Of a stretch of DNA of 51,960 nucleotides, positions 41,359 through 48,654 are shown piece by piece. The notes under the pieces were generated by a model. That model did not search any database and had not been told where the DNA came from. It saw only the letters and a program-made list of their open reading frames with translations. The stretch spans positions 1-51,960 of the forward strand of contig JAPSHL010000001.1 of the NCBI GenBank assembly GCA_031179905.1, read 5' to 3'. The number at the start of each line of letters is the position of its first letter. Within the stretch, counting starts at the first letter, position 1. The stretch is from Bacillus sp. (in: firmicutes) (GTDB taxonomy: Bacteria > Bacillota > Bacilli > Bacillales > Cytobacillaceae). A program made the translations under genes and the position numbers.

Positions 41359-43358
41359 GTACTGGCAAAAGATTGTTTCAATATGCCTTGCATTTTAAAA
41401 ATATCATTATCTTTGCACTCATAATGCTTACAATTGCAGTTGTCGCAGATTTAGCAGGACCCTTTATTGCGAAAAAGATAATTGATGATCATATTATGGG
41501 AATAGAAAACAGCTGGTATGAAACTTCTTCTAGTGAAGGCGCAGTTCAGTATAATGGTAAATTATATACGAAAGAGATACCGGAGGCAGGAATTGAGTCT
41601 GCTGATGCAAGGATATTGCAGGCCGGAAAGAACTTTCTGTTCTTAGAAGAGGAAATTTCCTTTGACGGAGACAGAAGCTATGCTGATGGTATTCTGACGA
41701 TTTCATCAGGAAATGAAGTCGCAAAGTACGAGGCAGAGCGTCTCGGAATAGAGGAGGTTTTTGCCTTTTACAAACCGGAAGTGCCATCCATTATAAAGTT
41801 GCTGGCATTCTATTTTGGGCTGGTTATCATTGCATCCGTGTTCCAATACGGACAGCATTTATTTCTGCAAAAATCAGCAAACCGGATTATTCAAAAGATG
41901 CGGGAAGATGTGTTTGCCCAAATCCAGCGGCTGCCAATAAGGTACTTCGATAATTTGCCTGCAGGCAAGGTTGTAGCTAGGGTCACAAATGATACAGAAG
42001 CAATTAGAGAGCTGTATGTAACGGTACTTTCCAACTTTTTCTCGAGCGGAATTTATATCATCGGCATATATGTTGCACTATTTATTCTCAATCCCACACT
42101 TGCGGCCATCTGCCTCATTCTGCTGCCGATTCTTTATATTTGGATGATTGGATACAGACGGTTTGCGGCCAAGTATAATCATGTCATAAGAGCAAGAATA
42201 AGCGATATTAATGGTATGGTTAATGAATCAATTCAAGGAATGAACATCATTCAGGCTTTTGGTAAAGAAAAGCAAACGATGGGTGAGTTTGAGACATTTA
42301 ATGAAGAACATTTCCGGTACCAGAACAAGCTGCTCAACTTAAACAGCTTAACTTCCCATAATCTTGTGGCAGTATTAAGAAACCTGATATTTGTAGCATT
42401 TATCTGGTTTGTCGCAGGTCAGACTTTAAGCATATCTTCGGCTATTTCATTAGGTGTGCTTTATGCGTTTGTCGATTATATTAACCGCCTGTTCCAACCT
42501 GTGCAGGGAATCGTCAATCAGCTGGCAAATCTTGAACAGGCACTTGTCGCAGGGGACAGGGTATTTGAACTGCTTCAGGAAGAGGGCATCGACGTGGCAG
42601 AACCCAGCATGGAGAGATACAAAGGCAATGTTAAATTCGAACATGTTAATTTTGCATACAAGGAAGATGAATATGTCCTAAAGGACATTTCCTTTGAGGC
42701 AAAGCATGGAGATACTGTCGCACTTGTCGGTCACACAGGTTCAGGAAAGAGCTCTATAATGAATTTATTGTTCCGGTTTTATGATATCCAATCAGGAACA
42801 ATAACAATCGACGGTAAAGATATCTCTGAAATGGCACGGCAAGATTTGCGAAAACATATGGGAATAGTCCTGCAGGATCCCTTCTTATTCAAAGGAACTA
42901 TTGCATCTAACGTAACGTTAAATAATCCTGCGATCACGCGGGAAATCGTCGAAAAAGCGTTGAAAGATGTGGGTGCGGACAGAGTTCTCAAAAACCTTGA
43001 AAATGGATATGATGAGCCTGTGATAGAAAAAGGAAGCACATTATCGAGCGGACAACGCCAGCTTATATCCTTTGCCCGGGCTTTGGCTTTTGATCCTGCT
43101 ATTCTCATATTGGATGAAGCAACAAGCAGCATCGATACAGAAACAGAACAGATTATTCAGCACGCAATGGAAGTGCTGAAAAAAGGCAGAACAACGTTCA
43201 TTATCGCTCATCGCCTTTCGACTATCCGCAATGCAGATCAGATAATTGTCCTAGATCATGGTGAAATAGTTGAAAAAGGAAATCATGAAGAATTAATGAA
43301 ACTAAAGGGTAGATATTATCAAATGTATCAGCTTCAGCAAGGCTCTAAAGCAGGTTAA
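41355..43358 (+). CDS. bmrD: Heterodimeric multidrug ABC exporter subunit, catalytic site (BmrD-like)
   Basis: A 667-aa half-transporter. An unusual ~100-residue insertion between the first two membrane helices (~40-145, ENSWYETSSSEGAVQYNG onward) should lie outside the cell, as in B. subtilis BmrD. The nucleotide-binding domain occupies ~420-655: Walker A VGHTGSGKSS, signature TLSSGQRQL (a Ser for Gly variant) and Walker B ILILDEATSSID with the catalytic Glu intact, complementing the defective Glu of BmrC. So one canonical ATP site forms in the dimer. The gene overlaps bmrC by four bases; a hairpin terminator follows and is shared with the convergent SASP gene. Confidence 0.92.
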   Translation: MSTGKRLFQYALHFKNIIIFALIMLTIAVVADLAGPFIAKKIIDDHIMGIENSWYETSSSEGAVQYNGKLYTKEIPEAGIESADARILQAGKNFLFLEEEISFDGDRSYADGILTISSGNEVAKYEAERLGIEEVFAFYKPEVPSIIKLLAFYFGLVIIASVFQYGQHLFLQKSANRIIQKMREDVFAQIQRLPIRYFDNLPAGKVVARVTNDTEAIRELYVTVLSNFFSSGIYIIGIYVALFILNPTLAAICLILLPILYIWMIGYRRFAAKYNHVIRARISDINGMVNESIQGMNIIQAFGKEKQTMGEFETFNEEHFRYQNKLLNLNSLTSHNLVAVLRNLIFVAFIWFVAGQTLSISSAISLGVLYAFVDYINRLFQPVQGIVNQLANLEQALVAGDRVFELLQEEGIDVAEPSMERYKGNVKFEHVNFAYKEDEYVLKDISFEAKHGDTVALVGHTGSGKSSIMNLLFRFYDIQSGTITIDGKDISEMARQDLRKHMGIVLQDPFLFKGTIASNVTLNNPAITREIVEKALKDVGADRVLKNLENGYDEPVIEKGSTLSSGQRQLISFARALAFDPAILILDEATSSIDTETEQIIQHAMEVLKKGRTTFIIAHRLSTIRNADQIIVLDHGEIVEKGNHEELMKLKGRYYQMYQLQQGSKAG

Positions 43359-43362
43359 AAGA

Positions 43363-43400
43363 GGAAGCCCCCATTTAAAAATGGGGGCTTCTGCCATTTT
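43363..43400. terminator. Bidirectional terminator between bmrD and the SASP gene
   Basis: GAAGCCCCCATTT pairs with AAATGGGGGCTTC around AA. T-rich tails are modest on both sides (TGCCATTTTAT rightward, CTCTTTT leftward). Confidence 0.8.
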
Positions 43401-43417
43401 ATATTAAATTGTGCAAA

Positions 43418-43621
43418 TTAGAATTGAGAACCGCCAAGTTGACGTTCAGCCATTTGTACTAAGCGTTTTGTGATTTCTCCACCAACAGATCCGTTAGCGC
43501 GAGAAGTAGTTTCTGCACCTAAGTTAACACCGAACTCTGATGCGATTTCGTATTTCATTTGGTCTAGAGCTTCAGATACTCCTGGTACTAATAGGTTGTT
43601 AGATGAATTGTTGTTTGCCAT
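43418..43621 (-). CDS. Alpha/beta-type small acid-soluble spore protein
   Basis: A 67-aa DNA-binding protein that coats and protects spore DNA and is later degraded by the germination protease GPR. Typical features are all visible: an Asn/Ser-rich start, [18 protein letters not shown] with the GPR site (EIASEF), and the highly conserved second half [19 protein letters not shown]. It is therefore expressed in the forespore; a matching sigma-G promoter is found upstream. The mRNA has a long 5' leader with a tRNA-like fold. Close to SspA/SspB, and in B. subtilis sspB lies in the same yhe neighbourhood, but which paralogue this is remains open. Confidence 0.97.
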   Translation of the reverse strand: MANNNSSNNLLVPGVSEALDQMKYEIASEFGVNLGAETTSRANGSVGGEITKRLVQMAERQLGGSQF

Positions 43622-43653
43622 TTTGTTTCCAGCTCCTTGTTAATTAGTTTTGT

Positions 43654-43717
43654 TGGTTGGACCAGCTGGAGTTGCACCAGCAAGTAAGAGAATCTTACTA
43701 CCGCTTGGTATGGTCCA
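43654..43717 (-). ncRNA. tRNA-like structure with encoded CCA in the 5' leader of the SASP mRNA
   Basis: On the minus strand 64 nt fold as a tRNA-like cloverleaf. The acceptor stem is 7 perfect pairs (TGGACCA with TGGTCCA), then an unpaired A and CCA exactly where position 73 and the tail belong. U8-A9 are present, with a D-loop-like AAGCGGTA next. An anticodon-like arm (AGTAA/TTACT, loop GATTCTC) comes before a T-arm-like 5-bp stem (GCTGG/CCAGC) whose 7-nt loop is TGCAACT instead of TTCRANY. The D-stem and variable loop are shortened, and U33 is missing, so it is not a decoding tRNA. It starts ~15 nt after the predicted sigma-G start site and ends 32 nt before the coding start. Confidence 0.65.
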
Positions 43718-43738
43718 ATGCTTTGCTGCTTGTAATCT

Positions 43739-43768
43739 TATTATGGTCTGCAGGTGTGTTTCTATGCA
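43739..43768 (-). promoter_or_regulatory. Sigma-G (forespore) promoter of the SASP gene
   Basis: On the minus strand TGCATA (43768-43763), 17 bases and CATAATA (43745-43739) match forespore sigma-G promoters of ssp genes. Confidence 0.8.
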
Positions 43769-43891
43769 TTTGTTTTTAGATGAAATTAATGCCATTTTAT
43801 TAATTTACATTAATAATCCAGCTAAAGAATAGTTTCTTCCTGACCAACAAAAAATAAACGGAAAAATTAATGGTTTTAATGAGGTGAAGGA

Positions 43892-44131
43892 ATGAATATT
43901 TGCCCTTTATGCAATGGTTTTGAACAACTAAATAAGGCTTGCACCGATTGCGGTCAGCAGGTGGAAGACAAGGGAAGAATCATGGATTATTATGATGATT
44001 ACAGCGCGTATATGCCGATTGATCAAATGAAGCTAGAGAACGGCTATCCAGATTTGGAAAAGCATTTATGTCCCCATCTTGTTCTATGCTCATCATGCGG
44101 AATAGAGGATTTAGTTTTTATTCAAGAATAG
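43892..44131 (+). CDS. Small zinc-ribbon protein of unknown function (79 aa)
   Basis: A small protein with two CxxC-type pairs at the start (CPLCNG ... CTDCG) and a CPHLVLCSSCG motif at the end, so probably a zinc ribbon or paired zinc knuckles. Between them lies an acidic/aromatic stretch (DYYDDYSAYMP). No enzymatic motif. The ribosome binding site is GAGGTGAAGG. It is transcribed toward msmX, with a shared terminator. I recognise it only as a type of short Bacillus protein, without a name or role. Confidence 0.8.
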   Translation: MNICPLCNGFEQLNKACTDCGQQVEDKGRIMDYYDDYSAYMPIDQMKLENGYPDLEKHLCPHLVLCSSCGIEDLVFIQE

Positions 44132-44133
44132 AA

Positions 44134-44164
44134 AAAAGGAAGGGGAAATACCCTTCCTTTCATG
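44134..44164. terminator. Bidirectional terminator
   Basis: AAAGGAAGGG pairs perfectly with CCCTTCCTTT, with A6 before it. It lies between the zinc-ribbon gene and convergent msmX. Confidence 0.85.
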
Positions 44165-44168
44165 TATA

Positions 44169-45266
44169 TTAGCGAATACGGCTTTCTGAATCTTTGTCAA
44201 AGAAGTGGCCTTTGTTCATGTCAAAGCCTAGTTGGACAGTAACTCCTGCTGTCAAGTTAGCTCTTGAATCAAGGCGTGCAACAAATTCTTTGCCAGCAAG
44301 TGTTGAATACACTAAGCTTTCCGCACCGGTTAATTCAAACACGTCGACTCTTGCATCGAAGCTTGTGTTTTCAGAGCTGCTTAAGAACAACAGCTCATCA
44401 TGAATATCTTCTGGTCTGATACCAAAAATTACTTCTTTGCCGATGTAGTTTTGCTCGCGAAGGATTTTCAATTTTCCTTCAGGGATAACAAAAGAAGCAT
44501 CGCCAATTACTAATTTGTTGTCTACGATTTTACCAGTAAAGAAGTTCATTGCAGGTGACCCGATGAATCCGCCGACAAAAACATTTTCAGGCTTTTCATA
44601 TACTTCTTTTGGAGCACCAACTTGCTGAATTACGCCGTCCTTCATAACAACCAGTCTTGTAGCCATTGTCATCGCTTCAGTCTGATCATGCGTAACATAA
44701 ATTGTTGTAGTTTGCAGCCTTTGATGCAGCTTAGAAATTTCAGCACGCATTTGTACACGAAGTTTTGCATCAAGGTTGGAAAGAGGCTCATCCATAAGGA
44801 AGACTTTTGCATCACGGACAATCGCACGGCCTAGTGCTACCCTTTGGCGCTGACCGCCTGATAATGCTTTTGGTTTTCTTTTTAAATACTGCTCTAAACC
44901 AAGGATTTTTGCAGCGTTATTAACTCGTTGCTCAATTTCCGCTTTTGGAAATTTTCTCAGCTTTAAACCGAACGCCATATTATCATAAACAGTCATATGT
45001 GGATACAAGGCATAGTTTTGGAATACCATTGCAATATCGCGGTCTTTTGGAGCGACATCGTTAACACGCTGTTCATCAATGAAGAAATCTCCTTTTGAGA
45101 TATCTTCCAATCCTGCAATCATACGCAATGTCGTAGATTTACCGCAGCCTGAAGGACCGACAAATACGATAAATTCCTTGTCTTCAATATGTAAATTAAA
45201 GTCGCGTACCGCTTCTACTTTTTCATCATAGATTTTATATATATTCTTTAAGACTAACTCTGCCAT
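44169..45266 (-). CDS. msmX: Multi-sugar ABC importer ATPase
   Basis: A 365-aa ATPase, the exact length of B. subtilis MsmX, which energises several carbohydrate importers (maltodextrins, arabino-oligosaccharides, galactan, pectin fragments). Walker A is GPSGCGKST near residue 38, the signature is ALSGGQRQR near 135, Walker B is VFLMDEPLSNLDAKLR near 155, and the C-terminal MOP/TOBE domain has FGIRPEDIHDE and FDMNKGHFFD. No permease or binding-protein genes adjoin it, as expected for a shared ATPase. ATG 45266 follows GGGGGAATGG; the longer in-frame reading runs through the promoter. A cre-like site covers its promoter, pointing to CcpA control. Confidence 0.95.
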   Translation of the reverse strand: MAELVLKNIYKIYDEKVEAVRDFNLHIEDKEFIVFVGPSGCGKSTTLRMIAGLEDISKGDFFIDEQRVNDVAPKDRDIAMVFQNYALYPHMTVYDNMAFGLKLRKFPKAEIEQRVNNAAKILGLEQYLKRKPKALSGGQRQRVALGRAIVRDAKVFLMDEPLSNLDAKLRVQMRAEISKLHQRLQTTTIYVTHDQTEAMTMATRLVVMKDGVIQQVGAPKEVYEKPENVFVGGFIGSPAMNFFTGKIVDNKLVIGDASFVIPEGKLKILREQNYIGKEVIFGIRPEDIHDELLFLSSSENTSFDARVDVFELTGAESLVYSTLAGKEFVARLDSRANLTAGVTVQLGFDMNKGHFFDKDSESRIR

Positions 45267-45309
45267 CTTTCCATTCCCCCTGCGATTTGATAAATATAAT
45301 GTAACATGT

Positions 45310-45325
45310 TTGGGAACGTTTTCAA
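45310..45325 (-). promoter_or_regulatory. cre-like CcpA site over the msmX promoter
   Basis: TTGGGAACGTTTTCAA (plus strand) matches WTGNAANCGNWNNCWW with one mismatch. On the minus strand it overlaps a -35 TTGAAA that precedes CATTAT by 18 bases. CcpA binding here would repress msmX on preferred sugars. Confidence 0.6.
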
Positions 45326-45425
45326 ATTGGCGGTTTGCATGAAAAAAACTGCTGTTGTTTTGAGCAAAATGCATAAAGCGCTTTCTTTATATAGGAAAAG
45401 AGAGGAACTGCTTGTCCTCTCCTTG

Positions 45426-46052
45426 TCAAAATTCCTTCGATGATAAAGGAAGAAATAATTTAACTCCCCTTCTATTAAATGGAAAGATTGACATGTCTGC
45501 TACAAGATGGCTTATATAAGCAAGTACACAAGTCCAAAAAACACCATCAATTTGTAATGACTGTGCAAAATGGAACGATATGTAAGCAAAATAAATTGTT
45601 CCGATAATGGAATGGGTATAGCTTCTATGCGGCGCAAAGGAGGCGATTACAATAAAAACAGCCAAAAGTATGAGCCAGTATTCGTGAAGAGAGATCCCTC
45701 CAAACAATACACCAGCCCCAGTTATTGTTAACATATGCCGCTGCTTAATTAAACTGGAGACCATAATGATGGCAACTCCCGCCCCAATGCTGAATATCAG
45801 CTCTGATGCGCTTCCTGCATAAATGCTGTACAAAATCATCAATGCTCCTACTGCTTGAGCGATCGACCGAAACACCTTATGAGAGATTGTTATTTTATTG
45901 CTTAATTTGCCGTCAATATCCATATCAGGCATCAGCGCTGAAATGCCGCCAATCCCGACTAAAAGCAATGTAGCGGATGGGGAGGCATCTATATAATTTG
46001 CTACTGCAAATCCGACCCCTGCACCAATACAAGAATGTGCTGTACCTTTCAA
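45426..46052 (-). CDS. YdjM/YvsG-family membrane-bound metal-dependent hydrolase (DUF457)
   Basis: A 208-aa integral membrane protein of the DUF457/YdjM family. Putative metal ligands are in the N-terminal TAHSCIGAGVG His and the LMPDMDIDGKLSNK Asp cluster (near residue 42), with SHKVFRS after it and HRSYTHSIIGT near residue 142; about five membrane helices surround them. The catalytic function has never been shown; in proteobacteria a relative is LexA-regulated. The start is TTG behind GAGGA. It stands between msmX and a PucR/CdaR-type regulator, all in one direction but with large gaps. Confidence 0.85.
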   Translation of the reverse strand: MKGTAHSCIGAGVGFAVANYIDASPSATLLLVGIGGISALMPDMDIDGKLSNKITISHKVFRSIAQAVGALMILYSIYAGSASELIFSIGAGVAIIMVSSLIKQRHMLTITGAGVLFGGISLHEYWLILLAVFIVIASFAPHRSYTHSIIGTIYFAYISFHFAQSLQIDGVFWTCVLAYISHLVADMSIFPFNRRGVKLFLPLSSKEF

Positions 46053-46173
46053 CTAAAATCCTCATTTCTTTCTAGCATATAAACTAGTATTCTAATGCTC
46101 TATTATATGACAGGAAGGAAGAGTTGACCAGTTAATAAATGGAAACATACGTTCTTGTTGGATTTTATTTCAT

Positions 46174-47073
46174 TTAAGCCTTTTTTTGGCTGAAATATAA
46201 GCATGCTAAATAGGCAGTAAAGAAGTTATGATAATTTTTTAAAGGCAAACCTGTTTTTTCAGTAAATTTATCTAATCTGTATTGCAGTGTATTACGGTGG
46301 ATAAACAGCTTTTTTGCTGTATTTGTATTATGCCCGTTGTTTTCGATAAATGTTCGGATTGTCAACAGCAATTCTTTATCTTCTCCTAAGATAGAGAACC
46401 AGTTTTTAAATGGTTCCAGCTCATGATAATCAAGCCTGCTTATTAATAGATGGGGAAGAATTGTCTCAAAAGATAACACTCTTTCAGATGAGATAACAGA
46501 TAAGCCAGCTGTAAAAAAATCTCTTTCCTGAGTAAAGATTTTAGGGCTTTCTAGTGTGAAGGACAGGATTTTTCCAATATAAAAGGTTATTGTGAAATAA
46601 AAATCAGACTGAAGGGCCTCTGCAAAAGAGGAATATTCCTCATCATCAAGAAAATGTCCGTCTCGCTCTAAAATGCTGCCTCTATTTGCACCATTCCAAA
46701 TGATTATGCTGCTTCTGTGGATAAATCCTTTAAATACAGTTTCCACCGCTTCTTTGTCAATAGGAGTGTTATTTATTTGAAATTGGATAATCCGGAAGTT
46801 TTCGCACGTCTTTTCCGGCAGGCTCCCGCCAAAAAATAAGTATTGGCTCCATTTAAATTCTTCCGTATTTTCTTTGTTGTTTTCAGGCATATAATGCTGA
46901 AAAAGCGTCTTTAATAAATCGAATTGTGAATCATTCATCTCGTTTTTTTGAAAGCCAAACCACCCATTTTCTCCTTCAATATGAAACCAATGATAGTCGA
47001 TAAGCTGTATAAGAGAAGGTGGTGCAGACTGCTCTACGGCACCTGGAAAATAGGTTAATAATTTATGTTTCAT
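46174..47073 (-). CDS. PucR/CdaR-type transcriptional regulator
   Basis: A 299-aa protein with the C-terminal PucR-type helix-turn-helix (NGHNTNTAKKLFIHRNTLQYRLDKF near residue 245), preceded by a ~200-residue GGDEF-like or ligand domain without a recognisable nucleotide site. CdaR/PucR proteins activate genes for sugar acids, purines or related compounds. Next to msmX and a hydrolase gene, a role in carbohydrate use is possible (inference). Of two adjacent ATGs the second (47073) stands seven bases from GGAGG. The last codons contain a GCC-A7-GGC repeat, which forms no proper terminator. Confidence 0.82.
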   Translation of the reverse strand: MKHKLLTYFPGAVEQSAPPSLIQLIDYHWFHIEGENGWFGFQKNEMNDSQFDLLKTLFQHYMPENNKENTEEFKWSQYLFFGGSLPEKTCENFRIIQFQINNTPIDKEAVETVFKGFIHRSSIIIWNGANRGSILERDGHFLDDEEYSSFAEALQSDFYFTITFYIGKILSFTLESPKIFTQERDFFTAGLSVISSERVLSFETILPHLLISRLDYHELEPFKNWFSILGEDKELLLTIRTFIENNGHNTNTAKKLFIHRNTLQYRLDKFTEKTGLPLKNYHNFFTAYLACLYFSQKKA

Positions 47074-47205
47074 CATTATTCCTCCAGTTAGGGATGAAAG
47101 CGTTTGAAAAAGGCGTCAGCTAAGATTGCCTCTTTATACCTAAAGCTGTCTTATATAAAGTGAAATCGTTACCATTATCTTATTATAGTTGCAGAAAAAC
47201 GGCAA

Positions 47206-47234
47206 TCAAAAAACACAGCCTTAAATGACTGTGT
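47206..47234 (-). terminator. Terminator of the YheC/YheD operon
   Basis: On the minus strand ACACAG and CTGTGT pair around a ten-base loop, followed by TTTTTTG. It lies just after the 55-residue gene. Confidence 0.75.
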
Positions 47235-47256
47235 CATAGGTATTCCTTAGTCTTAT

Positions 47257-47424
47257 TTATTTAGGAGGAGCTTCTTTTCCCAGTTCCCTTGCTTCTTCTA
47301 TATTCGTATTCTCTCCGTGGCGGAAGACTTTTCCGCCGGACATACCTTCATTAATCATTCTGTCTACATCTAAATAAGTTTTTTTCTTGCCTTCAAACTG
47401 CAGCTCATCGTTTCCTTTTTCCAT
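47257..47424 (-). CDS. Small hydrophilic protein of unknown function (55 aa)
   Basis: A short gene with a good ribosome binding site (GGAGGG six bases before ATG 47424) encoding 55 residues, highly charged: YLDVDRMINEGMSGGKVFRH in the middle and REL/GKEAPPK at the end. No signal, membrane segment or Cys. The protein is compact and soluble-looking, similar in style to small sporulation-linked proteins, but I know no name. It is the last gene of the YheC/YheD run (48-base gap) and ends at a terminator, so it is likely expressed with them during sporulation (inference). Confidence 0.7.
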   Translation of the reverse strand: MEKGNDELQFEGKKKTYLDVDRMINEGMSGGKVFRHGENTNIEEARELGKEAPPK

Positions 47425-47472
47425 GATTATCCCTCCTGCAGTTAGAATGTGCTAGGAAGATGTGTTTCATTC

Positions 47473-48654
47473 TCACTGCTGCTTGAAGCCAGCAAGCTCA
47501 TAAAAAAGCTTAGCAAGCTGTCTAGTACGATTCGTTTCAATTTCCGGCTCATCAAATAACATCGGTTTAGAATTAACTTCAAAAATATAGTAGTTGCCTT
47601 GTTTATCCATACAAGCGTCGATTGAAAATTCTCCAAAGAAACCAAACTCATCTGATAGTAACGCTCCGCAATGTTCAATAACCAGTTGAATAAAGTGATC
47701 ATGTTCTTTTGTTTGGACATCTGCATAAGGAATGATTTTTCCACCTGCAGGCACATGTGTTGTGACATCTTGAAGAGAGGACTGCCTTATCCCAACCCCA
47801 GTTAGGCAGTATTTGCCGTTAAGGTAAGTTGCCAGTATCCGAAAGTCATAACGTTGTCCATTGAAGACATCTACATCTATTTCTTCCTGGACAATATATT
47901 CTTTAGAAGTCCATTTTGGCAAAAAATTTTTAGTAATCTCCTGGAACGAGTGATAGTTTTGTATTCCTTTAACGTTTTCAAGGAGGAACGAATTATCAAT
48001 TCGCCTCAGCAGCCTGTATATATCTTTGCCTTTAAAGCCAGATGCAGGTTTCACATATATCGAACCATGTCTTGAGAGAAAATCAGCCAGCACGTGTTCT
48101 GAAGTAAGCTGTGCAGTTTCAGGCAGGAAGTTTGTTAAAATATTATGCTGTTTTAATGTTTGATATAATTCGAATTTATGAAGAAAATGTGGATTAAAAA
48201 AGGGTATGTTAAAGCTTTTCAAGATGTTGATAGCTGCTGCAAAATGGTCCTCTTCCTCTGTTTTGCGGAAAGGAATGCGATTATAGATCACATGGGGAAG
48301 AGGAGTTGTTATGGGTAGCCATTTGTTTTCAGAAGAGATATACGTAAATCCGTCTACTTTTGTATGTGTCAATCTTTCAGGAGGAAAGACGATGATTATC
48401 CCCCCAAAAGAATCAAGTTCTCTTTGCAGCTTTTCGAATAAAGGACGATTGCCGATAAGTTTGTTCTTAGAATTGTAGGAAGTCATAATGCCGACGATTG
48501 GTCCAGCGTTGCTTGCCTCATAGGTCATATGAAAGGTCTGGAAATCTTTCAGAAATGGGAATAAAGGCAATAGCTGCTGCTGATTGCTTCCCAATGTTAA
48601 TCCAGGCTGATTGGAATGCCATGACTTTGCATTGCCATCGTAAAAAATATTCAT
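47473..48654 (-). CDS. YheC/YheD-family ATP-grasp protein, copy 1 (393 aa)
   Basis: An endospore coat-associated ATP-grasp protein. N-terminal ~170 residues contain GPIVGIMTSYNSKNKL and PHVIYNRIPFR, then FFNPHFLHKFELYQTLKQ. The ATP-grasp part has a Lys/Gly loop YVKPASGFKGKDIY near residue 200 and the metal-binding FGFFGEFSIDACMDKQGNYYIFEVNSKP near residue 340. B. subtilis YheC and YheD share this layout; biochemical function is unknown, but the fold suggests ligation of a carboxylate and an amine, perhaps of amino acids to a coat or cortex component. Start 48654 overlaps the stop of copy 2 (ATGA), so they are translationally coupled. Confidence 0.88.
   Translation of the reverse strand: MNIFYDGNAKSWHSNQPGLTLGSNQQQLLPLFPFLKDFQTFHMTYEASNAGPIVGIMTSYNSKNKLIGNRPLFEKLQRELDSFGGIIIVFPPERLTHTKVDGFTYISSENKWLPITTPLPHVIYNRIPFRKTEEEDHFAAAINILKSFNIPFFNPHFLHKFELYQTLKQHNILTNFLPETAQLTSEHVLADFLSRHGSIYVKPASGFKGKDIYRLLRRIDNSFLLENVKGIQNYHSFQEITKNFLPKWTSKEYIVQEEIDVDVFNGQRYDFRILATYLNGKYCLTGVGIRQSSLQDVTTHVPAGGKIIPYADVQTKEHDHFIQLVIEHCGALLSDEFGFFGEFSIDACMDKQGNYYIFEVNSKPMLFDEPEIETNRTRQLAKLFYELAGFKQQ

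Noticed and set aside
43654..43717. Calling the SASP leader element a normal decoding tRNA
   Set aside because: The T-loop is not TTCRANY, U33 is absent and the D-stem and variable loop are too short; only a tRNA-like element can be supported.
43650..43832. A plus-strand 60-codon frame with a VGPAGVAPA text
   Set aside because: That text is typical of translating the antisense of a tRNA-like T-arm; the minus-strand RNA structure and SASP leader explain the sequence better.
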